A model generated the notes under the pieces. The model made no database searches, was not told where the DNA came from, and saw only the letters and a list, made by a program, of their open reading frames with translations. Of a stretch of 64,000 bases of DNA, positions 10,970-23,422 are shown piece after piece (the first letter of the stretch is position 1; each line of letters begins with the position of its first letter). Made by a program: the position numbers and the translations under genes. This DNA comes from Dipteris shenzhenensis (lineage: Eukaryota > Polypodiophyta > Polypodiopsida > Gleicheniales): the NCBI GenBank assembly GCA_047967505.1, contig CM106538.1, one strand, 5' to 3'.

Positions 10970-11560
10970 AAGGGCCTCCCCTCCCTCATTCCACACAAAA
11001 ATTCCACATGCATTTCTATTCCTCCCTCCTTGGTGCAGCATCCCTCCTCCCTTCCCCATCTTGCTGCAGCCAACCTTCCTGTCAGGCCCTCTTGGTAAAG
11101 CAGCTGTCCTGTCTCTCTTCTGCCAGGCTTCCCTCTCTACAGCAGCCACTTTCTCTCTCTACAGTTTCAGGCTTCTCTCTTCTCTAAAGAAATTTGCCCC
11201 TTTCTTCACCTTTGGAGCAGCAGCAGTACCTATTTCTCTTCCCGTTGTCTCGGAGCAACAGCAGCACTCTCTCTCCATGCCATTACTTCACTCTATGGCT
11301 TTCTCTCTCCTCCCTGCAGCACTTTTTCTGAAGTTTTTCTCGCTCCAGCCCCAAGATCTCATCCACTCAAGCAAGAGGGGCTGCAATTGGCCAAGTTAGC
11401 ATACACCAATGCTATACTTTTTAATCATGTCAAACTTGGATATGTCTACGTCTGTAAGGAAGCTCATACGCTAGGGAATTCGTGTGATGACCACTGCAAC
11501 ATTTATTTTCCCTCTTTGTGGGTTTTCGCTTCTAATGGTTCGTTTGTACTTCTTTCACAG

Positions 11561-14500
11561 GCACTAATTGATGCTACGAGCGATGATTCTTTGGAAGATG
11601 AGGATGGAGTGAGAATGGTGGCTCTGTTTGATCATGAAGAAGTTGGGTCAAACTCAGCGCAAGGTGCTGGGTCTCCTGCCATGTTTGATGCTCTCACACG
11701 AATAACTTTGTCTTTTGCCAGCAATGGCTCTCAGGTAGACCCTTTTGAATGCAGTGTTGTCAGAAAGTTTCTTAAAAAGCAACCAAGAAATTTACATTTT
11801 TGCCCTTAGGGCCATTATGCATGTAATCATTTCCCCTTCTCCTTTGGTTAAACATAACTTTTATAAACAAGAATATAATAAGTTTCCAAATGTTTCCTTG
11901 CTACACCTTATTGAGCATTCTGTTTCCAACAGCAGGACTGAAAACTGCCCACCTTTCATGAGCCCAAATTCGAAAAGCATTTTTTGAGGGAGCCATTTGT
12001 GCATTTGTTTGGACATTTCTGCACAGTGTCTATGTGCTCGTATAATAAATTTTTACCACCGAAAAATTTATGTTGTCAAATATCCTGAGGCAAAGCCATT
12101 AATTTTGCAAATCCTTTAGTGTTGGCATACCTTGAGGCAATTTTTACAAATAAAACAGTTTTCTCTTGCCATGTTGTGTGGTTGTGCAAAAAATTTTTCT
12201 CACTAGATTGAATAAGAACCTGCTTTTGTAGTGACACACACCTTGAGGCAAATCTTCATGGATTTTTATAAATCCTAGAGTTATGTGCACTTTGTAATAC
12301 ATTAATTGTAGAAATTTATTCATACACTATTTTCTGGTTTTGCCTTGTATGCTTGTATTCAGGTTTATGCTGCTTATTTTTGTCATTTCAAGAACAATTC
12401 TTCAGCTTGAATCTCTTATTGAGGGTAAAATCCCCTTGAGACTTTGGGAATTGTTCAGAGTTCGATCTCATTTTATTTAATAGAGATAAGATGCCAAGGG
12501 TTATTTTGACGCTTCCAGGTTTCCATCAGAAGACAACCTCAGATGGGTCTAACTATGATGCATGGGACTTTTGAGTTTGCTAGTAGAAACTATTGGTCAC
12601 CTCCAATAGTCAAGGAGTCCGCTTGTAGAAAGCTCATAGACATATTTTCAAAATTGGAAGCATTATGGATGCTGTGTAGGAGGATAAAGGTTTATTGTCC
12701 CAATGAGATCCCCATTATTGAGGAGATCCATGGCATCTGACAGCCAACAGCCTATGTTGTCTTTTGGTAGCTAGAAAAAAAGGAACAGGCCAGCACTGTA
12801 CAGGAACTTGAAAGTCAACATAAGCTAGTAGTTGAGATGTATCATAACCTTGAGAAAGGATAGAGGGCTTCACCAGTCCATGCTATCTGACTGAAAAAAA
12901 TCAGTAATCACCTTATGATTGGACTCTAGCTGGGTCTCATGATCTTGTCCCTACGTCTTGAGCAGCTGGTCTTTGTGTCGTACGGCCTCATGAAGGAAGA
13001 TTGGCCTCTGATCCAGATGAACCAAGAGACTTGAGACGGGTGCGAATCCATCTTTGAAAAGACAATGATGGCAGCCTCAAATCTCATAGTAACATCGGAT
13101 AGCGAAAAGCAAAGTGCTCCTCTAACTCAACCTCTGTAGATTGCATAGAGTGCAAATGCGGCCCTCCTTAGGCTGCCCTTAGCTTGTCCGGTCTCGATAT
13201 GTAATTCGTGAGAAGAAACGATCGATATCTTCAAGAACTGGGGGAGGTGGGTCTGTGTGTAGCCTGGGAGATTGAGAAAGCCCTTCTCTGATATCTGTAG
13301 GCAGTTGTCTATGTGGAAGCCAAGCTTCATGGGAAGTTCGCTAGGGGCTAACTGGGTCCTCTATGTGTGTAGTTGTATGAGATCCTCCCGAATGACGTGC
13401 TTTGCCTCGTGATAAGTGGACTGAATAGAGGCGGCTTCGAGGCTTTATTGAAAAGGAGGCATTCGTCCATGTGAAGTCCAAGACTCTTTAACTATCTTCA
13501 TGTCCAAGTACACCAACACCTATGATCACCCTTAGTTGCTAATGTCATGGATGCTAATAAGGCCCGCCATGGTAACCTGTGTCGGCCTGAGGTCGTGGAA
13601 CCAAAATCCCTAACTTAATGAAGGTGTGTGATTACGTAGAATGCTAGATCAAGCTGGAGGTGGGCGACCCTAAACTCAGCCAAGATTATCTAAATGGCTT
13701 ACTGTGGATCATCGGTGCTAGTAATAGGTCCTAGAGCCTCTCTACATGTGCCCAATCCACCTCTGATATACTGGCTAGGCGGACCAACGAATCAAAGAGA
13801 AGAGACTTGGTCCAAGGATCCTATAAATGAGATTGAAAGCACTAGCACTCAAGCATGGAAAGCGTGCTGTATCCCGTGCTCATTTGGGCTTGCATTGCTG
13901 GTTTCATGGTGTAGATTGGGCCGGAGAAACCACTTCTAGGTATGTGTAAGATGCAATGATCTCTATTGGCAACCCGTCGAAGGGGAATTGCTTTGAGCTC
14001 ACTATGCGTGGCTGCCCTTGAATGTGTTGAAGATCACGACTCAGGTCTTACCAAGATTGACCTTCATATTATGTCTCATAGAAGGTGTGAAATGCATCCA
14101 AGTATCACTGGAGGCCCTTAAATGAGGTGAAGAATAAGACCATGTCGTCTACATAGAGGAGAATTTGAATTAAGAGGCGAGCGAGAGGCCCCTCCTAGTG
14201 TCATAATGAAAGTCTTAAAGCTCATGGATGTAGAGGCCAAACAAAGTTAGTGACAATGGATGGCCATGTTTGACCCTAATTGTAGTCTTGATCTCGTTTG
14301 TCCATTGTGTAGTCATTCGAAGCTTGCTTGAAACTCTCTCATAAAGTGCCATGACTACCTAGAAAATCTCGTGACCAAATCCCAATTTCTATAGGTATTT
14401 GATGAGATGGGCTTACGGCACTATGTTAAAGGCCTTTCAAAAATCCACAAAGCAAGAAAAAACCCTCTGTCTCCATGCTCTGGACTCCTCAATGACACCT

Positions 14501-17500
14501 TGGAGTGTGAGGATGTGATCTAGAGTTGCATGATCAGTGCTGAAGCCTGTCTGTCTAGCATCATTAAGTCCCTGTCGCTGTGCAAACTAGCTAACCTCAA
14601 AGTACCTAGGCATAGATCTTAGACATGATCAAGATGCTCTTGTAGTTTTTCGGGCTCATGGGATCCCTTGACTTGTGAACAGGGATGACGGTGTTAAGAG
14701 TCAAGGCTTCATTTAAAATCTTTGCCAAGATCGGGACCATGATACTTAGTCCTTATGCAATGTATTCAATACATAGCGCCTCATGATCTTTGGCTTTAGA
14801 GCTATGTGTGATGTCATCTGTGGTGGCCCTACACTCTGTAGGGACACAGCTACAACACTTTCTGGGAGTCAAACCCTCTGGATATGCTAGAGATGATCAC
14901 GGAATTCTATCGTTAGTTGTTTTAAGTCTGAGGGGGAGCCCCCCCCGGCTACAGCCTGGCGAGTTAGTATGGAGGCACACTCCGTCAGTGGTCTCTCCCA
15001 GTATGAGTAGATATGTGATGGCCGCCCTCATGCCCAAGAAGTACCCTTGTGAGGACGGATTGATATCGTCTTTCTTTAGGTGTTGCAGGGAGCGTGTTCA
15101 TACACCCTTGCATTTGGTTTAAGGACATCTTTGACTCCGGTTGGCTTCCCTTGTTATTGAGTTCGGGGTGGATCTGTTTGATCTCAAAGGGGGAGAGATC
15201 GATAGATATTCAACAATGTCACCGCCTAATCACTCTGTTGGATACCTCCTACAAGATCCTAGCCAAGATCCTTCTTATCCTACAAGATCCTAGCCAAGAT
15301 CCTTTTAAGAAGGATGGTGCCGTAAGAGTTGCTCGGAAATTATAGCGATCAGAAGAAAACATAGTTTCACTTAGAAATATGCAAAGTATTATAGCAATAC
15401 CTATTTTATACAAAAATCTTTAGGTTAATCTGTAGGAATGGTGAGAGCATAATGGGATGGCTTTTGAAGAAACCCACATGTAGAGTAGACTTCTCTATGA
15501 AAATTCCCTTATGATCCTTCTTACAACTTTTACTTAATAGGGGGTGACATTGAAAACCCTCTCTCAACCTATCTTCATGAAAGAGTTTCTTCAAAGAAAA
15601 CTCATTGAAGCAAGCCATCCAGGTAGTTTCGCCAGCGAAACCCCTTTGAAGCAAGTCTCCCAAGGTAGTTTCGCTGGCGAAACTACCTTGGACAGCACTT
15701 TTAAAAGTGACATAACTTTCATATCCAATGTCCAAATATAGTCATTCAACCACTCAAATTGATCGGAACACCCCATTTGAGCACATCTATGGAGTTATAT
15801 TTTGGAAAATTTTTCATATATAGTATTAAATATTACATGTATTTTATGAGAGTGATATATAAGCCCAAGTTAATACTTATTTATAGTAATTTAAACTTCT
15901 TTAGAAACATGTCCATAAATATGCTATAAAAACACTAAAAAGATATTGCCATATGATATAAATGTGTTAATAAGTAATTATATATGCATAGTATTATTAC
16001 ATTGAGAGTGATTATGAGGAATGTTTCTTAAAGGAATCAACACTTTTTTAAGGTAATAACAGGGCTACAAAGGAATGTCTCTAAATAAGAAAATTATGTT
16101 GTGTAAAAATGAATGAGTGACTAGTGTGTATATTTTTATGATAAAGGGATCTAGTTCTAGTGAAAATAAAAGTGTAAAAACCATGTTTCCTAAAGAAAAA
16201 CATTTTTAAAAATCTCTTGAAAAACACGCTCGGATAAACCTGCTCATAGGTTTTTGCTCATAAAATTGACGCATCCCTTTGAGCAAAATCAGACTTGGGA
16301 TGTTGTGGATTTTGCCACCAGGTAAGCCTGCCATTGGTACCAAGTGGGTTTTTAAAGTGAAAAGGAAAACAGATGGGTTCATTGACAGGTACAAGGCAAG
16401 GCTGGTTGCCAATGGCTATGCACAGAAGAAGGACATAGATTATGAGGAGACTTTTGCTCCTACATCTCGGATGACCACCATAAGGTCAGTTATTGCCATG
16501 GCTGCAAATTTTGTTTGGAATGTCCATCAGTTGGACATAAAAATAGCTTTCCTTAATGGAGGCTTACAGGAAGAGGTTTATGTCAAACAACCTCCTGGAT
16601 TTGAACTTTCTGGCAATGCACTTTAGGTTTGCAAGCTGAACAAAGCTTTATATGGGGTGAAACAGGCCCCACGTGCATGATATGCCAAGATTGATGCATT
16701 CCTGGCAAGTAAGGGGTTACATAATAGTGCCACGGAAAGCACCCTCTACATCAAGAAGGATGGGGGGGATATTTTGGTCATCATTCTTTATGTAGATGAC
16801 ATGCTGAGTTGAAAGCTGAATTTGACATGATAGATTTGGGCATGTTAAATTTTTATTTGGGGATCCAGTTTATACATGACAAGTGTGGCATCGTTATGTC
16901 TCAATCCAAGTATGTGTAGAAGCTCTTGGATAGGTTCAACATGCACGATTGCAAGCCTATAGCCACTCCCATGGAGCCGGGGCTGAAGCTTATTATGTAT
17001 GATACAAGTGAATCAGTGGATGTCACACTTTACAGCCAGGCTGTTGGATGCCTCATTTATTTGTGTAATACTAAGCTCGATATTCAGTATGCAGTATCTC
17101 AGGTGAGCAGGTATATGCACAGCCCAAAGACAACACATTGGCAGGCTGTAAAACGCATCTTCCGTTATTTGCAAGGCACAAAGTCTTATGGCTTGATGTT
17201 TTCCAAGGAGGGGTGACTTGCAGATGCATGCTTATAGTGATTCAGATTGGGTTGGAGACTATGATACCAGGCAGTCCACTAGTGGTAATTGTTTCTTTTT
17301 GGGCAAAGCTTGCATTTCTTGGTTGAGCAAGAAGCAATCTACAGTGGCTACTTCCTCATGTGAAGCTGAGTACAAGACAGCTTTCACAGTGACAGTTGAA
17401 TGTGTTTGGCTACGACGTTTGTTCGCTGATCTTCGTCTCTTATTGGAGGGTCCTTCTCCAATTCTCACTGATAGTCAGAGTGCTATAGCAGTGGCAAAGA

Positions 17501-20500
17501 ATTCTGTGTTTCATGCTCGCACGAAGCACATTGAGGTTCATTATCATTATGTCAGAGAGAAGCTGCATGCAGGGGAGATCAGTATGATCTATGTGTCAAC
17601 ACATGACGATGTTGCAGACATCTTCACCAAAGCACTTTCACGTGAGAAGTTTGAGGCATTTTGCAGTGTCCTAAACTTATCTCCTTTTGGTGATTGATCA
17701 CTACCTTGTACACCACATTGGCACTATAGGGAGGTGTTAGAATTATTATAATATTCTAGGCAGTGGCCAATGTATTGTAATAAGTAGGTTAGGGGCACTT
17801 TTTCGTCAATGAGGTTTTTTTCCCTAACCACAGTCTAATCCCTAACTACAGTTAGAGGAAAAGATAGGGTTTTGTCACTTAGACAAAACCCCTAACCCCT
17901 CACTTCTCTTTTGTACTTACTTCATTTCAGTTCACTATTGAGTGTACTTACGTTCAGCTCACACTCTCTTGCTCTCTTGCTCTCTTGCTTCTTGCTCCCT
18001 CCATTTCCATCAACATGGGAGGCGCCTTCACCCTCTCCCGCTCTGTATGGTAGGGATACCCTCTCCTCCTTTCCTTTTTCTATTTGTGGTAGAGGCTTTG
18101 GGCTATTGTCTGTACTCTCAGATGGCGGGCCTTAGTGGGATGCGGCTCTTGATCGCTAAGAGAAGTTATTGGACTCAGAGTTTGCAAATGACACTCTTAC
18201 GCAATTCAACATACACCTTTTCATTTAAAAGATTTGCAATCACAATGTAGCAAGACTCTACAATGCCTCGAAACCTATAACACTGTGGTGAACATGAAAA
18301 TAGATGGGTGCCTGTTCTAGTATAGGTGCAATCCATGGCAACTTGCCAATGTCTTGAAAAAGAAGATCGAAACAGTGGCTGTGCCACCAATGAAGAAAAT
18401 ACAATGAAATTCCTCATCCAAGAGGTCACTAGCTCTCAATCTATTGCTAGCATTATCCATCACAACCTGTACCACATTCTGTAACTTCTTTCAAGTGCAC
18501 GTAAATAAATTTATAGTAAGCCGCTGGTATCCACAGATTCAGGAACATATTTTCATAAGTTGAAGTTGCCAGGAAATTTATAATGAGCCTCCTCCTCGTA
18601 TTCAATTAGCTGTCACATACGATGGCGCATCCATACCTGCCCCACTTCTCCCTCACCTGTTCCAACTTGGCATCAAGGCTTGTAACCTCCTGCCTCAGGT
18701 CTTTCATGTATAGAGTCTCATAAGAAGGGGGCTTGAAAGAAGGCCCAGCCTCTACAATGGCCCGTACCATATCCAGGAAAATACGTACGGGATGGCATTT
18801 GCAAAGAACCTTCTTAATGCAATTCTGGCCTCATCTCTGTGGTATTTCTTCCATGCCTGTTTGATCGACGGCTGGCCCTGTCTTTGATTCCATGACCATG
18901 GCCTCTTTGCAATCGCCAAAGGTGTGGTTGTGCACGCAACAACAAGCACACCTCCCATGGACAATTGTCCCTCCTCATACTGCATAGCAGCTGCAGCATC
19001 TTGATTCATATCAATCTTCAAGCACATATCTTTAGTAGATGCGGGTGCAGATGGATAAGCATTCACTCCAACCTTGCAGGTGTCCAAAATGTGTGCTCGA
19101 ATCCATTTTGCATCACCTTGAAATTAATGCTGGCAATAAATACACCTGCATAGTGACATCCCAGATCCAACAGGCTGAATAACCTACACACAGATCCCCT
19201 CCATGCCCCTTGACATGGCCATTGCAAATCTCTATGAAAAGAACGTAGAATTGTGAAGCCACAAACAGGGCGCTCCTGTGGTAATTTGAAGTTTGGACGA
19301 GGGATGCAAAACAGGAAAGATTGCAAAGAGCTTGTACAAAAAGCTGGGAAATTCTGAAGCCACAAACAGATGTGCTCCTCTAGTTTGAACTATGCAGGAT
19401 AAATTGTCGATGGAGAAGTTGTCATTGCGTGATGCAAAGCCATAGCCCACAAATGAACGAAGGAGTACACACAATTTGCAGGTGTGACACAAAAGCTTAC
19501 CTCGTGACTGTCGAAGGACTTTACCTCGTAACAAAATAGGCATTGGGCAATAGCCTTATGGAATAACTGCACACAATAGGCTATTAGCCCTCATTAGGCT
19601 GTCACGACTCACATGTACTTACTGTCTACAGAATGATGTTCAATTTATGCTGCAGCTATTGAGTCCTCAGTCTTGCTACGTGTTTTTGAAGAAGCAGCAC
19701 ATCAACCTGATACAACTTCTTGGGTATGATTAGCTGCTTAGTATCAGACTCTCTGTAAGATGCTGAATGTTATATTTTACGTCACAAGGGCCAGTCTTGT
19801 AACTATGTGAAACAAGTCATCCTGTGCAGCTATTAATCCTGATATGTTTAGTATTGGGAGATTAATGCAAGTCCTGTCTCTTCCTACGTGGCCCACGTAG
19901 TTTAAATTTCGGAAGCAGATCAGCTGTCAGCTTTCACACTTGTCAATTCAGCCCTATAAGTACATGATTTGATTTATTTAAAAAATGGAGTATATCATTT
20001 AATTTTATTTTGGTATTTTTCAAATCAATAATCTTTTGTACAAAATATATGCGAGCTCCCATTTCTTTCAGATAATATAATAATCTGATTGAGTAAAATT
20101 AGCCTTTTCCCTTTTTGGCGACCTAAGATTGGAATATTGACGAAGGTCAGGCTTTAGAAGATGAAGCAGGTATATAAGAATTTGATGTGCTTCTGCTTCG
20201 TTATTCTTGTGCATTCTCATGCAGGTTTTGGTTGATAAAGCGGTTCAGAAAAGCTTGCTGGTTTCTGCAGACATGGCTCATTGCTTACACCCCAACTATC
20301 TGGTATGCCATGTCTTGTGGTTATCTAAAGAAAGAGGATGTCTGAAGGAACACTTATAGATTTGTAACTGCTTTGCTACTCTAAAAAGTGGCTTTTACTG
20401 AACCAATCCATGAACTGTGTCTTTGCTTCTGGTGAGGACTTACAATACGTTGCTTTGTAGGATAAGCATGACGAAAATCATCAGCCAAAAATGCACAAGG

Positions 20501-20989
20501 GTCTTGTCATCAAACATAATGCCAACCAACGATATGCCACGAATGCAGTCACTGCTCTCATTTTTCGACAAATTGGGAAAAAACGCAGTATACCTGTTCA
20601 GGTTGGTCTCCAGGCTTAATTTTACTTCTCGATGGTTCCACATTAGCGATAGCTTGATATCTTTTTGATATTGTGAGCATAGAGTTATCATTGATTGGTT
20701 GAACAGCATGCACGAGCATATTATGTCATCTGAACGTCTATCCACCTTCCCTCTATCTGTGGATCAGGACTTCGTGGTGCGCAATGACATGGCATGTGGT
20801 TCTACCATTGGTCCTATCCTAGCAAGTGGTGTTGGCATTCGTACTGTGGACATTGGAGCACCACAACTTTCTATGCACAGCATCCGGGAGATGTGTGGTG
20901 TTGATGATGTTGGCTATTCATATCAGCATTTAAAAGCCTTTTTTGAGGAATCCTCTAAATTCAATAAGCAAGTTGATGTGGATTGCTGA
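11561..20989 (+). CDS. Aspartyl aminopeptidase (M18 family, DNPEP-like), 3' four exons
   Basis: Four exons, all in phase 0 with GT/AG borders: 11561-11734, 20225-20302, 20461-20601 and 20768-20989 (stop TGA 20987-20989). M18 enzymes are cytosolic, two-metal zinc peptidases that remove N-terminal Asp or Glu. Exon 1 carries [17 protein letters not shown] with the catalytic Glu and a metal-ligand Glu. Exon 2 has [13 protein letters not shown] with a ligand Asp. Exon 3 has the [17 protein letters not shown] segment. Exon 4 has the [10 protein letters not shown] motif and MHSIREM with a ligand His, and ends at the usual C-terminus. No stop or frameshift was seen over 205 codons. The N-terminal half (first ligand His and the RLDNL exon) is not in the window: the gene either begins upstream or is a truncated copy. 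The first intron here is 8,490 bp and full of transposon relics; the others are 158 and 166 bp. Confidence 0.9.
11735..13899. other. Intron sequence without recognised gene
   Basis: This is the proximal part of the long aminopeptidase intron. At 12085-12250, three copies of a CYTGAGGCAA phrase occur in AT-rich sequence. From about 12800 the minus strand may be the decayed 3' part of the LINE described next, but I see no secure motif. Confidence 0.4.
13900..14830 (-). pseudogene. Non-LTR retrotransposon (LINE) reverse transcriptase relic
   Basis: Minus-strand conceptual translation, across several stops and frame changes, gives RT motifs in the right order. These are [20 protein letters not shown], then FLKGL in a region resembling 'DF.KAF', then a degraded 'G.PLSPTLFGLYI' region and [18 protein letters not shown] (near 14165-14110), with YLDAFHT after it. 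This order and the YVDD box are those of LINE RTs. It lies inside the aminopeptidase intron, antisense to the gene. The 3' end of the relic may extend to about 12800. Confidence 0.65.
14960..15345 (+). pseudogene. Second LINE reverse transcriptase fragment, opposite orientation
   Basis: The plus-strand frame reads [20 protein letters not shown] then [15 protein letters not shown]. This corresponds to the LINE RT pattern 'I.LI.KG....I...RPITLLN..YKI.AK.L'. It faces the minus-strand LINE relic head-on. A short direct repeat, CCTACAAGATCCTAGCCAAG, follows (near 15247 and 15279). It is truncated right after the fingers region. Confidence 0.5.
15660..15691. repeat. Perfect 32-bp palindrome
   Basis: CCAAGGTAGTTTCGC, a TG spacer, then the exact reverse complement GCGAAACTACCTTGG. 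A related half-copy, AGGTAGTTTCGCCAGCGAAAC, less its last base, lies at 15631-15650. Confidence 0.9.
15692..16281. other. AT-rich intron stretch, nothing recognised
   Basis: AT-rich sequence with no coding or repeat structure that I can support, ending where the truncated Copia begins. Confidence 0.4.
16282..17697 (+). pseudogene. Truncated Copia RT-RNase H (different family from copy 1)
   Basis: It begins inside RT with [14 protein letters not shown] and [13 protein letters not shown]. It continues through [21 protein letters not shown], the catalytic YVDDM (near 16792) and YLGIQF. After a connection domain come RNase H motifs ([30 protein letters not shown]) and the C-terminal tail ADIFTKAL, ending at TGA 17695-17697. 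Internal stops occur near 16624, 16678 and 17214, and a deletion follows YVDDM. Gag, protease and integrase are missing. It lies in sense orientation within the aminopeptidase intron. Confidence 0.9.
17735..18014 (+). repeat. Probable 3' LTR of the truncated Copia
   Basis: A purine run (GGGAGG) precedes TGTTAGAATTATTATAAT, a typical Copia LTR start, shortly after the RNase H stop. A possible end is ...CATCAACA at 18014, matching the TGTT start in inverse. Without a 5' LTR the right border is a guess. Confidence 0.45.
18190..19090 (-). pseudogene. Second hAT/DUF659 transposase relic
   Basis: Minus-strand frames contain [18 protein letters not shown] with RFFANAIPY, then [36 protein letters not shown] and [12 protein letters not shown]. 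This is the DUF659 start of hAT-type BED/DUF659 proteins. Further down come VVMDNASN and a degraded remainder. Frames change several times and stops are frequent. It is more decayed than the relic at 870-3637 and differs in sequence. It lies antisense in the aminopeptidase intron. Confidence 0.65.
19091..20224. other. Distal part of the long intron
   Basis: No supported gene. TGAAGCCACAAACAG occurs twice (near 19255 and 19358), each followed by similar sequence, marking a small duplication. The AT-rich segment at 19975-20110 leads up to the aminopeptidase acceptor at 20223-20224. Confidence 0.4.
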
Positions 20990-21293
20990 GCACAAGCATG
21001 TTCTTGAAAGAGGACTGGCAAGTACAAAGCATCTCAAGAACTATCCAGCTTTTGGATTCTTATATTAAACGTGGATTTCTGAACTATGTATACAGAAGCC
21101 TCAATTGGTTTAGATTCCCTGAGGAGGATTTGGGGCCGTGCTCAACTAAGATATCAAATTGCTGAACTAATATATCAAAGCATCGAAAAATGGATATCGG
21201 TGACCTGTTTGGCAACAGCTTTGCATTCAAAGATTAGATCATATGTATGCTGACTCAAGAACCACCCTTCGGAGTGCATATGCTAGACCAAAT

Positions 21294-23277
21294 ACAGCAC
21301 CTGAAGCTAGCCATTTTCCCATTTAGTTGATAACAAGGAGAAGGCATGTTTAGAATATTTAATTCCATTTGTCTGCTTTCAACTTGGGCTTGTGTGAAAA
21401 GCAGATTGCTGCACTGAAACCCCTCATAATATTAATGGACAATAAGAGGAAGAACAAGAAGACAATGATAGATAACGTGCATGCAGGAAGAGAAAATGAA
21501 AGAATATTGAAAGTCAAAGAGAGATACAGGAAATGTCATGTACTGCATCTCACATACGGCGCCAAGTGGTAAAGAATGTTTTCAGCCAAGTGCTTGGGAG
21601 AGAAGACACAATAAAAACTTGAGTAAAAACGTCCATACTCAACTAGCACATATATTACCTAAATGATGACTTTTGAAAGACTTAAAACTTCAATGAATCT
21701 TTGTACTTTAGTATGCATAATGTCTTTAATGCATAATATCTTTAAAGATAGTTGCTTTGGCAACCACACAAAAATCAACTCCAATCACATAGGATAAGTA
21801 GTTTGTTAAAATGATTCCATGTAGAATTCCTTAGGTGGGGTTACAAAGAAGCAAAATTCAATCTCCAAGAATATGATAATACAAGTCTCCATTAGTTTAG
21901 CTTGCCTTTGTGGCTCTTTCAGAGTTGCTTTTTATCTTTTTGTTGTGTTTGTTTTTTGGCCAACCTTGCCAATTGATCAACCTCTTTTCCCCCTTCTTGC
22001 CTACATACTTGTATTTTCATCCTTGCATACATGGATTTAACTCTTTTGTTCCGCTTTGACTTGTTTCATGTCACAACCCACTACGATTCTATGTATAGAC
22101 TTCTAAGGCCTTCTAGGTTGGAATTGTTGATTGTTTTTATGAACGATTTACATTACATGACCTTATCTAGACTATGTTTCTCAATCTTACAAGTTGTGTC
22201 CCCCTCTCAATTTGATTTGTTCTTTTTTAATTGTTGGAGCTTTGCATTTATTAGTTAGACATCATTGAGCACGCATCCAAGGCTATTGAGCTTTGTATTT
22301 ACTTGCTGGACATCATTGAGCATGCATCCTCTTGCAATTAATTATAGACAATCAAATTTAAAAGTTATGATTCACACTAGTTTTTCATTTTAAACATGAG
22401 CACATCATGGGATTTATTTAGGGATATAGTTTTTTGGGTAATTTCACGAGTAATAGCCTATAAAGCAATTTAAAGACATCATTGAGCATCGTAATTAATT
22501 GCGTATGATAATGACGTCTTTAAATCGCATTATAGGCAATCAAATATGTATAGTTAATGATGACTTTAAATTTACATGAGGCAAACAAATTTAAAAGTAA
22601 AATGATCTTTCTAAGGATTTATGATTTACACCCTCGCTCGTAAATGCACCCAAAGAATTACCCTAAATGAATCTCATGGTGTTCTCGTGTCCTACATCAA
22701 AATTGTGGGGGCATAGAGTGTCTTGGAGATTTATCGTACCATACATTGAAAGCCATGAAGTTGCCTTGTAAATTGCCTCTTCCATCATCACTGAAGATCT
22801 CCCTTCGAATGATGGCCAAAAAGTAGATCCTTTCAATCTAGTGTGCATGTTGATACGATAACTAGCTCTTCATCATGGCATGAAGTTAAAAAGGTAGCTC
22901 CTTTCAATGTAGTGTGCATGTTTGATACTATAACTAGCTGGGAGGGTGATTTGTACATGGCAACTATCCTTTACGCACCATTAGACATCAACCATTGCTT
23001 GGTGCCCATTGTTGAATCTCCAAGTGTCTCATTGTGAGAGAGCCACTATTGCATTTAAGATTTAAAAAAAATACATGACCATGGGGGTGCTGAAAAACTA
23101 AAGATGAAAGAAAAAGAATTCAATAGCTCAAATTGCTCTCTCACCAACTCACATCTTTGAATGCACTTACATATAGGGTGAAGGCCAGATACTAATAGGG
23201 GGCATTGAATAATGCTTGAAATGAAAAATGAATGCAATGTAGTGAAATACAATTTAATCAAATAAGCATAAATGTGT
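21294..23277. repeat. Segmental duplication copy A
   Basis: Collinear with 24531-26918. It starts with CAGCACCTGAAG and ends with AAATAAGCATAAATGTGTTAA. Shared landmarks are AATGGACAATAAGAG, GACATCATTGAGC motifs and AAATGAATGNAATGTAGTGA. Copy A is shorter, lacking the internal duplications of copy B. I recognise no protein domain. Confidence 0.75.
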
Positions 23278-23422
23278 TAAGGGATTGATGGAAATGGTAG
23301 GCAATTTGAAAAGGTAGGGAGTACGTTGGCTTACTTTCTCTCTTGGGAAAAGCTAATGATAATTATTTGAGCTAAGAAATGGATGCTTGATTTTATGGGC
23401 AATGATATTGATTAACAAATGG

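Noticed and set aside
10896-11399. 167-codon frame rich in Ser, Leu and Pro
   Set aside because: Pyrimidine-rich leader-like DNA with no domain; the frame is probably chance.
11387-11560. Open frame running into the first aminopeptidase exon
   Set aside because: The sequence before 11561 has a clear TTCTTTCACAG acceptor, and the translated residues upstream do not resemble the M18 segment expected there.
19636-19705. Possible extra aminopeptidase exon ([16 protein letters not shown]) between a CAG acceptor and a GG/GTATGA donor
   Set aside because: Exons at 11561-11734 and 20225-20302 already join in phase 0 and match the expected family spacing. This piece would need a different phase and has no counterpart in M18 enzymes.
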